A stretch of DNA of 8,270 nucleotides from Planctomycetaceae bacterium (GCA_018694455.1 JABHNP010000010.1:1-8270), one strand, 5' to 3'; shown: positions 1 to 6,506, counted from the first letter of the stretch. A program made the numbers and translations. The notes: a model not told the origin generated them from the letters alone.

Positions 1-2
1 AT

Positions 3-458
3 CTTGCCCAAAATGTGCGGGATCGAGTAATGCGGCAATTCCGTGACGGTCAGATACAGGTCTTGGTAGCGACGGATGTTGTTGGTCGTGGTATTGATGT
101 ATCAGGCGTTTCACACATTATTAATTACGACATCCCCGAGTTCTGTGATGACTACGTTCATCGCGTTGGCAGAACAGGACGCATGGGCCGCGAGGGTATT
201 GCGTATACATTTGTTGCGCCGGAGGAGGGTCCGCAACTGACTCGTATCGAGATGCGTATTGATAAGCTTCTGGAAAGGAAGGAAGTGCCGGGATTCGTTG
301 CGCTTGATCCGGAGCCGGCGAGGCCAACTCCTTCTCAAGGGCAACAGCCCGGAGACGTTCAGAGTTCAGGTGAATCGGTCGACGCCGAACCACCGAAGCC
401 TGCTCCGTCACTTCTGGGAAGAAAGCGTGGCCGGAAACGGTTTCGTAAAGCGTTGTAG
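3..458 (+). CDS. DEAD-box ATP-dependent RNA helicase, C-terminal part (5' end outside window)
   Basis: This is the end of a superfamily-2 DEAD-box RNA helicase, an enzyme that uses ATP to unwind or remodel RNA duplexes in the cytoplasm (ribosome assembly, mRNA decay). The reading frame is open from the first bases, so the gene begins upstream. Visible in order are motif V (VATDVVGRGIDV), the IINYDIP stretch, and motif VI (HRVGRTGR, with its arginine finger), all in the second RecA-like domain. The motif block ends near nt 200. It is followed by a low-complexity tail of about 60 residues rich in Pro, Gln, Glu and Ser, ending in a strongly basic patch (GRKRGRKRFRKAL) likely to bind RNA, as in RhlE/RhlB-like helicases. 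Motifs Q, I, II and III are outside the window, so the subfamily cannot be assigned. The next gene starts 24 bp after the stop codon and may be co-transcribed. Confidence 0.93.
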   Translation, partial: LAQNVRDRVMRQFRDGQIQVLVATDVVGRGIDVSGVSHIINYDIPEFCDDYVHRVGRTGRMGREGIAYTFVAPEEGPQLTRIEMRIDKLLERKEVPGFVALDPEPARPTPSQGQQPGDVQSSGESVDAEPPKPAPSLLGRKRGRKRFRKAL

Positions 459-482
459 AACCCGTAACTGTAGGGTGTAGAA

Positions 483-1190
483 ATGTCAGAACGGGCATTG
501 CGGCAGCGATTAGAAAGCCTGGAACTAGCAGGCGTTACAAGCCTTCCAAAGACTCGAACGAGTCATGGACAGCGAGTAAGTGATGCGTCAGCGGACTCGC
601 AGAGAACTGATTCTCAAGAGTACGGACGTTTACTCAGTGGCATGCACGAAGAAGTGTCACATTGTGACAAGTGTTCGCAAGTCGCCTCCTTCTCTTCTGA
701 AGTTGTATTTGGTGGGGGTAATGAACATCCTCAACTTTGTTTTTTCGGAGTATCTCCGGAAGATGGTCATGTTGAAGCTGGAACACTCTTTACCGGCCAA
801 ACTGAAATACTTTTCACGAAAATTCTTGACGCTTGTGCATTTCCTGCTGAAGAAGTTTATGTGCTCAACAGTCTTACGAAACCGAATCTTCATGAGCATC
901 ATGATGATGCTCATGAGATCAAGAATTACGAACAATTTTTAGAACAACAAGTGAATGAATTGAAGCCTGGTTTTATCTGCTGTCTTGGAGCCAGTGCGGC
1001 TCAGTCTCTCTTACGAAGTACAGAGCCAATTGAATCACTGCGTAAGAAGTGGTTTACATATCAAGGTGTACGTGTCATGTGCACGTACCATCCCTCCTAC
1101 CTTCTTCATAACTCATCAGCAAAACGGGACGTTTGGGAAGATATGAAACGACTCATGGGTGCTATGAAAATAGATCTTCCGGCGAGCTAG
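483..1190 (+). CDS. Diverged family-4 uracil-DNA glycosylase-like protein, possibly inactive
   Basis: A 235-residue member of the uracil-DNA glycosylase superfamily, closest in pattern to family 4, which removes uracil from DNA and normally carries a [4Fe-4S] cluster. The fold signature is clear: CDKC (C61, C64), VFGGGN, FFG-x-SP (87-92), F-T-G (103-105), VYVLNSL (125-131), ICCLGASAAQSLL (165-177) and the C-terminal catalytic-type motif HPSYLL (203-208), then AKRDVWEDM. Compared from memory with the family pattern, without gaps, key positions are changed. The motif-1 acid of GEAPG is V90, the next Gly is E93, the Arg of FVGRAG is Q106, and cluster cysteines 3 and 4 (KCRPP and the later Cys) are K133 and Y149. 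Uracil excision and cluster binding are therefore doubtful, although the frame is intact. The first 55 residues are a polar extension. The ATG lies 24 bp after the helicase stop with only a weak purine-rich stretch before it, which suggests an operon with the helicase gene. DNA-binding without catalysis, or a changed substrate, are alternatives. Confidence 0.85.
   Translation: MSERALRQRLESLELAGVTSLPKTRTSHGQRVSDASADSQRTDSQEYGRLLSGMHEEVSHCDKCSQVASFSSEVVFGGGNEHPQLCFFGVSPEDGHVEAGTLFTGQTEILFTKILDACAFPAEEVYVLNSLTKPNLHEHHDDAHEIKNYEQFLEQQVNELKPGFICCLGASAAQSLLRSTEPIESLRKKWFTYQGVRVMCTYHPSYLLHNSSAKRDVWEDMKRLMGAMKIDLPAS
655..669. repeat. 15-bp palindrome over the first cysteine pair of the UDG-like gene
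   Basis: TGTCACA and TGTGACA form perfect 7-bp arms around a single central T. The site lies inside the coding sequence and spans the codons for the S-H-C61-D stretch. A repeat of this size is expected roughly once by chance in a window this long, so it is recorded mainly because a much longer palindrome of the same odd-centred form lies 220 bp downstream in the same gene. Confidence 0.5.
890..916. repeat. 27-bp near-perfect palindrome inside the UDG-like gene
   Basis: The left arm TCATGAGCATCAT (890-902) is the exact reverse complement of the right arm (904-916), with a single G at 903 between them. A T·G wobble at 889/917 could extend the RNA stem. The repeat codes for a His/Asp/Glu-rich stretch, L-H-E-H-H-D-D-A-H-E (residues 136-145), in the loop between the two missing iron-sulfur cysteines. 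As DNA it could extrude as a cruciform. As RNA it could form a stem whose innermost pairs would open to make a loop. No U-tract follows, so it does not look like an intrinsic terminator. Confidence 0.9.
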
Positions 1191-1223
1191 GTTGGCATGC
1201 ATTGAAGTTGCAACGCTTGGTCA

Positions 1224-2624
1224 TCATTGAGCAAGTAATGCTTTTCTAGCTTGTTCAATGATCGACGTCGCTCGTTGTTCATCAGTTGCTTCTGCAATGA
1301 TTCTTACAATAGGCTCCGTATTACTTGCACGTGCGAGCACCCAGCCATCAGCACATTCTACGCGTACGCCATCGAGGCGGCTTACAGTTGCTTGGGGAAA
1401 GGCATGAGCAACACGATGAAAGGATTCTTCAATATCTGAATGAGACCATCCAGATGGAAGCACGAGCTTTGTTTTTTTAATTGTGAGAGAAGGAAAGTCT
1501 TCGATCAGATCTGCAAGAGGAACAAGTTTTCCGCCCTCTGCCATGCGTTCTAAAATAAGTGCCATGGCAACAAATGAATCTCGGACAAGGCCGACACGGG
1601 GGTCTATCACGCCACCGTTGCCTTCTCCTCCCAATATAGCATTCTTCTGTAGCATCTCGTCGACAACGTTTGCCTCACCGACAGCGGAGAGCGTGCATGA
1701 TGAGCCATGTTGTTCTGCAAGTTTTACAGTGAGGCAACTTGTAGAGCAGTTGATGACAACTGGGCCCGGAGATTTCTTAAGCACTGCATCGGCTGCAAGA
1801 GCGAGTGTTAATTCCTCACCCAAATAGTGCCCCGCGCTATCAGCAATGGCGAGCCTGTCTGCATCGGGATCTTGAAAGAAGCCAATATCGGCCCCGGCTG
1901 CTGGTATTTGGGACAGTAAATCGATGAGATTATCCGCTGTTGGCTCCGGCTCATGCTCAAACTGGCCGTCAGGAGGCTCGCCAACAAAAGTAACCTCACA
2001 ACCAAGTGCCTCAAGGAGTGGCCGCGCCAGGCGGCTTCCTGCCCCACGACCACAATCTATCCACACCCTCGGCTTTACGCGACGGATAGCATCCACGTCG
2101 ACAATCGCAAGTACTTTTTCTAGATGTGGGAGAACGCTTTCAATTGAATGAATATTTCCAGGCTCACACTCATTCAGTGTTTTTGGCGGAGCCCTTCTTA
2201 GAGCTTCAAATCGTAGACGTACAGCGTCACCTGCCACAGCGGGAAGTACGCGGCCTTTCTCAGAGAATAGTTTGAGGCCGTTGTAGGGTGCTGGATTATG
2301 GCTGGCCGATATTTGAATACCTCCAGCAGCATTATTCTCAACAACAGCAATGCCTACTGTTGGTGTTGATGCCGTGTCACAGTCGAGTACATCTCGGCCG
2401 CTGGCCGTAATAGCCTTGGAAATTGTTTCTTTGAGCGCCGGCCCAGACTCTCGGCCATCTCTCCCAACAACGATGGGGCCAGCAGGAAGCGTTTCGATGA
2501 AACTGTATGCATACGCTGCTGCGACATCATCCGTAAGAGATTTTCCCACGATTCCACGAAGCCCTGAGACACTGACAATAAGTGGCTCAGGATGCGATAC
2601 ATTCGACCCGGTTCCATTGTTCAT
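1224..2624 (-). CDS. glmM: GlmM-type phosphohexomutase (phosphoglucosamine mutase family)
   Basis: A 466-residue alpha-D-phosphohexomutase. The family moves phosphate between the 6- and 1-positions of a hexose through a phosphoserine and a bisphosphate intermediate. GlmM makes glucosamine-1-phosphate, which leads to UDP-GlcNAc. The four signature sites are present: the active-site serine loop SASHNP (Ser108), the magnesium site DPDADR (252-257), the sugar-binding loop GGEGNGG (332-338) and the phosphate-binding loop RASNTEP (432-438). GEGNGG, in place of the GEESGH-type loop, resembles the archaeal/Bacteroidetes-type GlmM group, so glucosamine-phosphate is favoured but mannose- or glucose-phosphate cannot be excluded. 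The start is set at the ATG at 2624: it puts 14 residues before the conserved VSVSGLRG strand, has GGAAAA just upstream, and avoids a head-on overlap with the divergent mutase gene. The same frame stays open to an ATG at 2759, but that 45-residue extension shows no family features. Length is normal for the family. Confidence 0.88.
   Translation of the reverse strand: MNNGTGSNVSHPEPLIVSVSGLRGIVGKSLTDDVAAAYAYSFIETLPAGPIVVGRDGRESGPALKETISKAITASGRDVLDCDTASTPTVGIAVVENNAAGGIQISASHNPAPYNGLKLFSEKGRVLPAVAGDAVRLRFEALRRAPPKTLNECEPGNIHSIESVLPHLEKVLAIVDVDAIRRVKPRVWIDCGRGAGSRLARPLLEALGCEVTFVGEPPDGQFEHEPEPTADNLIDLLSQIPAAGADIGFFQDPDADRLAIADSAGHYLGEELTLALAADAVLKKSPGPVVINCSTSCLTVKLAEQHGSSCTLSAVGEANVVDEMLQKNAILGGEGNGGVIDPRVGLVRDSFVAMALILERMAEGGKLVPLADLIEDFPSLTIKKTKLVLPSGWSHSDIEESFHRVAHAFPQATVSRLDGVRVECADGWVLARASNTEPIVRIIAEATDEQRATSIIEQARKALLAQ
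1225..1260. repeat. Inverted repeat at the convergent UDG/glmM gene ends; possible bidirectional terminator
   Basis: CATTGAGCAAG (1225-1235) pairs with CTTGTTCAATG (1250-1260), giving an 11-bp stem in which one pair is G·U in the plus-strand transcript. The loop is 14 nt. It lies 34 bp after the stop of the UDG-like gene and covers the last codons and stop of glmM on the other strand. The position fits a transcription stop between convergent genes, but neither side has a T-tract after the stem, so a classical Rho-independent terminator is not shown. Confidence 0.45.
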
Positions 2625-2718
2625 TGATTTTCCATTGAAAATAGCTGCATGTTTTGGAGAGGCAGAGTATAAATCCAAACGGAATGTAACGAATACCCGT
2701 GTTTTCCCGGAGTCCCCG
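2625..2718. promoter_or_regulatory. Divergent promoter region between the two phosphohexomutase genes
   Basis: This 94-bp AT-rich gap separates the chosen starts of glmM (leftward) and the phosphoglucomutase (rightward), so it must hold the promoters of both unless they are internal. The stretch AGTATAAAT (2666-2674) contains TATAAA (2668-2673) as a possible -10 for the rightward gene and, on the other strand, TATACT (2671-2666) as a possible -10 for glmM. No good -35 box is found at the usual spacing for either, so the exact promoters are guesses. Confidence 0.35.
2709..2712 (+). promoter_or_regulatory. Ribosome-binding site that sets the phosphoglucomutase start
   Basis: GGAG lies 6 nt before the ATG at 2719 and 15 nt before a second in-frame ATG at 2728. 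The spacing supports 2719. The frame is open far upstream of this, but only as antisense to glmM. Confidence 0.6.
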
Positions 2719-4602
2719 ATGACACCAATGTCCTCTGATTTGCTAACGGATTGTCTCACACAACTAGATAGAGCCCATCAGGATAGGGCGATTACAGACC
2801 ATTCGGCAGCAACAATGCGAACATGGTTGAAAGAATCACGGTATTCAGAGTTTGCTGAGCCACTTGCTGATCTTATTCAGCGTGCAAAATCTGATAAGAC
2901 TATTTGGAAATCACTCGACGATGCATATTGGACGGTCATTCCTTTTGGTACAGGGGGGCGTCGCGGGAAAATGTTTCCCGTCGGGTCAAATGCCATCAAT
3001 GACCGCACCATTGGCGAGAGTGCTCAAGGGCTTGCTGAATATGTGACTGAAACGTGTCTCGCAGATGGTGAGCCAAGTTGTACTATAGCGTACGACACGC
3101 GACATCGTTCAGAGCATTTTGCAAAGTTGTGTAGCGAAGTTCTTTTAGCAGCAGGATTTAAAATATTTTTCCTGCGAGGCTTTCGGAGTACACCGGAACT
3201 TTCATATGCAGTTCGATATACCAAGAGCACGTGCGGTATCATGGTAACCGCAAGCCATAATCCTCCCTGTGACAATGCTGTCAAGGTGTACTGGGCTGGT
3301 GGTGTTCAAGTGTTACCGCCTCACGACAAGGGCATTATTCACCGAGTGATGGAAGCCAAAGAAATTGGTCGAGTTTCGTTTGAGGGCGGAGTTCAAAAGG
3401 GGCGTGTTGTTTTCATGGAAGATGAGATTGATACGGCTTTTGTAAAGGCAGTGCTGAAGCAGGCAACACCAGGTGCACGCAATCTCTCAGTCATCTACAC
3501 ACCGCTCCATGGAGTTGGTGCGACAGCTGTTCTTCCGGTGCTTCGAGGAGCTGGTTTTCAGGATGTGAGATTGTTCGGTCCACAAGCTGATCCAGACGGC
3601 GACTTTCCAAATGTCCCGGGGCATGTTGCAAATCCAGAAAATCCAGAAGTGATGAGCGGTGCAATTGAAGAGGCGCGCCAGCGCTCTGATGACGTGGTGA
3701 TGGCAAGTGACCCAGATTGTGATCGGCTTGGAGCAGCAGCTGCAATTGATGGAACCAGCGGTAGTGAATGGAAGGCGTTCACAGGAAACCAGCTTGGGGC
3801 CTTGCTAACGGATTGGGTGCTTGAAAAAAGAAGAGATCAGAAAAATCCGGGCCCTGCCGACACGATTGTCACAACCTTGGTAACAAGTGGCCTGATTCGC
3901 TGCATTGGTGAAAAGTATGGAGTGAATGTTATCGATTGGCTTCAGGTTGGATTTAAATGGATAGGTCGAACGATTGACGATATTGGTGCAGAAAATTTTG
4001 TTTTTGGTTGTGAGGAGTCTCATGGATATCTAGCAGGAACGCATGTTCGTGACAAAGATGCTAGTGTCGCTGCGTTACTTCTCGCGGAATTGGCAGCAGA
4101 TCTTAAGTCACATGGAAAAACGTTACATCAAAAGCTTGATGAAATTTTCTGTGCATACGGGTGCCATCTTGAGCGCCAGTTAGCAATCAAGTTGCCAGGT
4201 GCTGCTGGTATGGATCGAATGCAAGAGATTATGGCAGGCCTACGAGCAGACCTCCCCGCAGAATTTGGTGGGCTGCCAGTGAGAAGAGCAAGAGATTATG
4301 GGCAGCTAAAAATCCTAGAATCTGGTGGTAGAGAAACACCGTTTGAGGGTGAGAAAGGAGATCTTGTTATCTTCGATCTCATTGTGCCGAATAGTCCGAG
4401 TAATCAGGATTCCGATCATGACTTTCCTTCGCTTCGCAATGCGATAGCAGCGAGACCGTCTGGCACAGAACCAAAAATCAAGTTCTACCTTTTCGCTTTT
4501 TCTCCACCGATGGCAAGTGCAGAACTTCCGTCTGCAAAACGTTTGCTTGAAAGCCGACTTGATCTTCTGGAGAAGGATTTACGCAAACGAGTAGGAGTTT
4601 GA
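2719..4602 (+). CDS. pgm: Phosphoglucomutase, PGM2/PgcA-type alpha-D-phosphohexomutase
   Basis: A 627-residue mutase interconverting glucose-1-phosphate and glucose-6-phosphate (possibly also mannose or pentose phosphates), linking glycolysis with glycogen, trehalose and polysaccharide precursors in the cytoplasm. Landmarks in order are FGTGGRRG (76-83, the FGTAGLRG element of this family), the catalytic serine loop TASHNPP (Ser179), the TPLHG strand, the magnesium site SDPDCDR (D331, D333, D335), the sugar-binding loop GCEESHGY (430-437) followed by RDKDA, and the phosphate loop RPSGTEPKIKFYLF (579 onward). The four-domain order, the long C-terminal part and the length fit the PGM2/PgcA branch, not the shorter GlmM/ManB branch next door. 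The start is the ATG at 2719, supported by GGAG 6 nt upstream. It is divergent from glmM and 101 bp ahead of uvrC. Substrate preference within PGM2 (hexose versus pentose phosphate) cannot be read from motifs alone. Confidence 0.92.
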   Translation: MTPMSSDLLTDCLTQLDRAHQDRAITDHSAATMRTWLKESRYSEFAEPLADLIQRAKSDKTIWKSLDDAYWTVIPFGTGGRRGKMFPVGSNAINDRTIGESAQGLAEYVTETCLADGEPSCTIAYDTRHRSEHFAKLCSEVLLAAGFKIFFLRGFRSTPELSYAVRYTKSTCGIMVTASHNPPCDNAVKVYWAGGVQVLPPHDKGIIHRVMEAKEIGRVSFEGGVQKGRVVFMEDEIDTAFVKAVLKQATPGARNLSVIYTPLHGVGATAVLPVLRGAGFQDVRLFGPQADPDGDFPNVPGHVANPENPEVMSGAIEEARQRSDDVVMASDPDCDRLGAAAAIDGTSGSEWKAFTGNQLGALLTDWVLEKRRDQKNPGPADTIVTTLVTSGLIRCIGEKYGVNVIDWLQVGFKWIGRTIDDIGAENFVFGCEESHGYLAGTHVRDKDASVAALLLAELAADLKSHGKTLHQKLDEIFCAYGCHLERQLAIKLPGAAGMDRMQEIMAGLRADLPAEFGGLPVRRARDYGQLKILESGGRETPFEGEKGDLVIFDLIVPNSPSNQDSDHDFPSLRNAIAARPSGTEPKIKFYLFAFSPPMASAELPSAKRLLESRLDLLEKDLRKRVGV

Positions 4603-4636
4603 TCCTAAGCTACGTGTATTGCGTTGCTTTTATTGG

Positions 4637-4656
4637 AGATCTTTTGAAAAGAATCT
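4637..4656 (+). terminator. Weak hairpin after the phosphoglucomutase gene
   Basis: AGATCTTTT (4637-4645) pairs with AAAAG plus ATCT (4647-4651 and 4653-4656), with one bulged A, starting 34 bp after the stop. The stem is AT-rich and only GTTT follows, so termination would be weak. The rest of the 101-bp gap before uvrC shows nothing else clear. Confidence 0.25.
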
Positions 4657-4703
4657 GTTTCTGAGGCGGCTGGCAATTGTGACATTCGTCATAGAATACA
4701 GAT

Positions 4704-6092
4704 ATGAATGATTCATCGGATGCGAATTCTGAGACAACTCCAGCAGATACTGATAGATCAGTGACGTCTCGTGACTGCGCCGCAGCTGCGAGAAAGGTGC
4801 GTGATTTTCCGCAGACTGCGGGAGTCTATTTGATGAAAGATATTGCCGGGCGAGTCATCTACATTGGTAAGGCAAAAAACCTAAGAAGTCGGGCTGCGAG
4901 CTATTTCCTGAAGGCTGCAGAGGTCGACCGCCGGACAGCCGATCTTGTTCGTGAAATACGAGACATTGATTATCTGGAAGCAGATAGTGAAGTAGACGCA
5001 CTTCTTCTTGAAAGTCGTCTTATTAAAGATGTACAGCCACGATTTAATTCGTTACTCAAAGATGACAAGACTTTTCCATACCTGCAAATCACGACACATG
5101 AAGATTTTCCGAGGATTGAGTTTACTCGTTCGCCAGCTTCCAAAGGTGTAAAGCTCTATGGTCCGTTTCCTAGTGCAGGAAGTCTTCGTGGGGCGATCGT
5201 TGTACTTCAAAGAATTTTTAAATTTCGAACCTGCTCGCTTGATATAGACAAGGATGATCCTCAGTGGCGATGGTTTCGGCCATGCTTACTTGCGTCAATT
5301 GGTCAGTGTACTGCTCCATGTAACCTCCGAATAACAAAAGAGGATTACCGCAAAGACATTCATCGACTCAAGACATTCCTAGAGGGCGGAAAAAAACGGC
5401 TTCTTGAAGATATGCGTACGGAAATGATGTCTGCGTCACAGGGGCTTGAATATGAAAAGGCAGCAAGGTTACGAGATGAAATCAAACTGCTTGAGCGACT
5501 GCATGAGCGAGGTGATCTTGAAGAGCATGTACAGCCAGAAGTGTTTCTCGTTGATCCAAAAAAAGGACTCGCGGGCCTCGAGAAGGTGCTTGGTCTTTCA
5601 GGGCCACCTCGTGTCATAGAGGGCGTTGATATTGCTCATTTGGCGGGCAATGAAACCGTTGCAAGCCTTGTTCAATTTATTGACGGCCTTCCTTTTAAGC
5701 CCGGTTATAAACGATACCGAATTAAAACAGTTCAAGGTATCGATGACTTTAAAAGTATCCATGAGGTTGTGTTACGGAGATTTTCACGACTACTTCGAGA
5801 AGGAGCATCTTTTCCAGATGTGTTTCTTATTGATGGCGGAAAAGGCCAGTTGTCTGCTGCGATGGATGCACTGAATTCTCTCGGGGTGGAGCCACCGTGT
5901 ATCTTGTCAATTGCCAAGAGAGAAGAAGAGATTTTTCTGCCGGGTAAATCGGAGCCCTTGCGATTGTCGCGAGATGCTTACTCGTTACGTTTACTGGAAT
6001 ACGTTCGCGATGAATCGCATCGTTTTGCACAACACTATCACCACCTACTTCGAGGTAAGCGCACACTCGAAGATGACACCCTAGGGTCCTGA
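4704..6092 (+). CDS. uvrC: UvrC excinuclease subunit lacking the C-terminal HhH domain
   Basis: UvrC cuts the damaged strand on both sides of a lesion after UvrA/UvrB loading, in nucleotide excision repair. Domains in order: a polar 30-residue leader; a GIY-YIG nuclease (GVY 40-42, YIG 53-55, KAKNLRSR 56-63, metal-site Glu in DALLLESRL) for the 3' cut; a four-cysteine block (C177, C194, C202, C206, ending IGQCTAPC) matching the iron-sulfur site known in UvrC; a UvrB-contacting UVR helix pair (about 231-266); and the RNase H-like nuclease for the 5' cut, with D309 (GVDIAHL), D347/D348 (GIDDF), D377 (IDGGKGQ) and H439 (RDESHRF). The protein ends at residue 462, shortly after KRTL, where most UvrC proteins (about 600 residues) continue into a tandem helix-hairpin-helix domain. 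No HhH remnant appears downstream in any frame, so this is not a recent frameshift. No Shine-Dalgarno site precedes the ATG. A TAGAAT hexamer (4692-4697) close to it could be a -10 box for a nearly leaderless message. Confidence 0.93.
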   Translation: MNDSSDANSETTPADTDRSVTSRDCAAAARKVRDFPQTAGVYLMKDIAGRVIYIGKAKNLRSRAASYFLKAAEVDRRTADLVREIRDIDYLEADSEVDALLLESRLIKDVQPRFNSLLKDDKTFPYLQITTHEDFPRIEFTRSPASKGVKLYGPFPSAGSLRGAIVVLQRIFKFRTCSLDIDKDDPQWRWFRPCLLASIGQCTAPCNLRITKEDYRKDIHRLKTFLEGGKKRLLEDMRTEMMSASQGLEYEKAARLRDEIKLLERLHERGDLEEHVQPEVFLVDPKKGLAGLEKVLGLSGPPRVIEGVDIAHLAGNETVASLVQFIDGLPFKPGYKRYRIKTVQGIDDFKSIHEVVLRRFSRLLREGASFPDVFLIDGGKGQLSAAMDALNSLGVEPPCILSIAKREEEIFLPGKSEPLRLSRDAYSLRLLEYVRDESHRFAQHYHHLLRGKRTLEDDTLGS

Positions 6093-6124
6093 ATGAAAAT
6101 CAGTAGAGGTCTTGATATTCATTT
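6091..6124. repeat. Inverted repeat between the convergent uvrC and SpoIIAA-like genes
   Basis: ATGAAAATCA (6093-6102) pairs with TGATATTCAT (6113-6122) with one A-A mismatch and a 10-nt loop. A92-T123 and a G·T pair extend it into the uvrC stop codon. It fills the 54-bp gap between two convergent gene ends, where a shared terminator is expected. The stem is AT-rich and only a short T-run (6122-6125) closes it, so terminator function is uncertain. Confidence 0.35.
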
Positions 6125-6146
6125 TGATGGAAATGAAGAAGTCGAA

Positions 6147-6506
6147 TTATTCAGCTTTGAGCCAAGAGCGAGCGGCGTCTATTTCAGTGTGATCAAAGTA
6201 GGAAATTTTTGCGGTCGTGAAGGGCTTGCAGAACCATGCCATTCCCTCTTCCCATTTCTTTTCGCCTACCATGGCGAGTCGCTCGATTTCACCAAAGTGT
6301 TTCATGTCAAACTTGATATCTTCCCAGAGAGCACCCGCGTCCCAGCCAGAAAAGTCATGCATTGAGAAAAGAATCTTTACTTTCCCTTTTTTCATTTCCG
6401 ATTCGATGACGGGCACAAAGGTGTCATAGTCATCCCGCGTGAGTTTTCCCGTTGTTGCCACTTCAATAATTCTGTCGCCCTGTAAGTTGTTTACCTTTAC
6501 CGACAT
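6147..6506 (-). CDS. SpoIIAA-like (STAS-fold) small protein
   Basis: A 119-residue cytoplasmic protein matching the SpoIIAA-like family (Pfam PF11964 by pattern memory). These are stand-alone STAS/CRAL-TRIO-like alpha/beta domains whose biochemical role is mostly unknown. Recognisable parts are the N-terminal strand with the GKLTRDDYDTFVPVIE turn and helix (about 20-36), the KVKILFSMHDFSGWDAGALWEDIKFDMKHF core (about 42-71), the ERLAMVGEKKWEEGMAWFCKPF segment and the closing strand/helix (KISYFDHTEIDAARSWL). There is no signal peptide or membrane segment. The usual SpoIIAA phosphorylated serine motif (DSSG) is not seen, so an anti-anti-sigma role is not supported. The ATG at 6506 follows a run of seven G (on the coding strand) with an 8-nt spacer, the only Shine-Dalgarno-like stretch. 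It is convergent with uvrC and divergent from the DUF1501 gene, so it is probably transcribed alone. Confidence 0.85.
   Translation of the reverse strand: MSVKVNNLQGDRIIEVATTGKLTRDDYDTFVPVIESEMKKGKVKILFSMHDFSGWDAGALWEDIKFDMKHFGEIERLAMVGEKKWEEGMAWFCKPFTTAKISYFDHTEIDAARSWLKAE

Noticed and set aside
121..498. Reverse-strand open frame of 125 codons under the helicase end
   Set aside because: It is a shadow of the conserved helicase motifs V and VI, with no recognisable domain or ribosome-binding site.
657..935. Reverse-strand open frame through the palindrome in the UDG-like gene
   Set aside because: It has unusual Met/Lys/Arg composition, no family similarity and no start signals. The palindrome itself explains the similar reading on both strands.
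2624..2635. Four-codon leader peptide (ATG at 2635, minus strand) overlapping the glmM start as ATGA
   Set aside because: It is too short to separate from chance and has no ribosome-binding site of its own.
2350..2718. Possible 123-residue N-terminal extension of the phosphoglucomutase
   Set aside because: It runs antisense through the conserved N-terminal coding region of glmM, has no family similarity, and GGAG with an ATG at 2719 explains the start.
2625..2759. 45-residue extension of glmM to the ATG at 2759
   Set aside because: It would overlap the divergent gene head-on, shows no family features, and the start at 2624 gives the normal length.
6078..6146. A frameshift hiding the UvrC HhH domain
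   Set aside because: All three forward frames after KRTL were read. They meet stops or give sequence without GIGP-type HhH motifs, and the region soon runs into the convergent SpoIIAA-like gene.
6093..6365. Forward open frame of 90 codons directly after uvrC
   Set aside because: It is antisense to the well-supported SpoIIAA-like gene and resembles no protein family.
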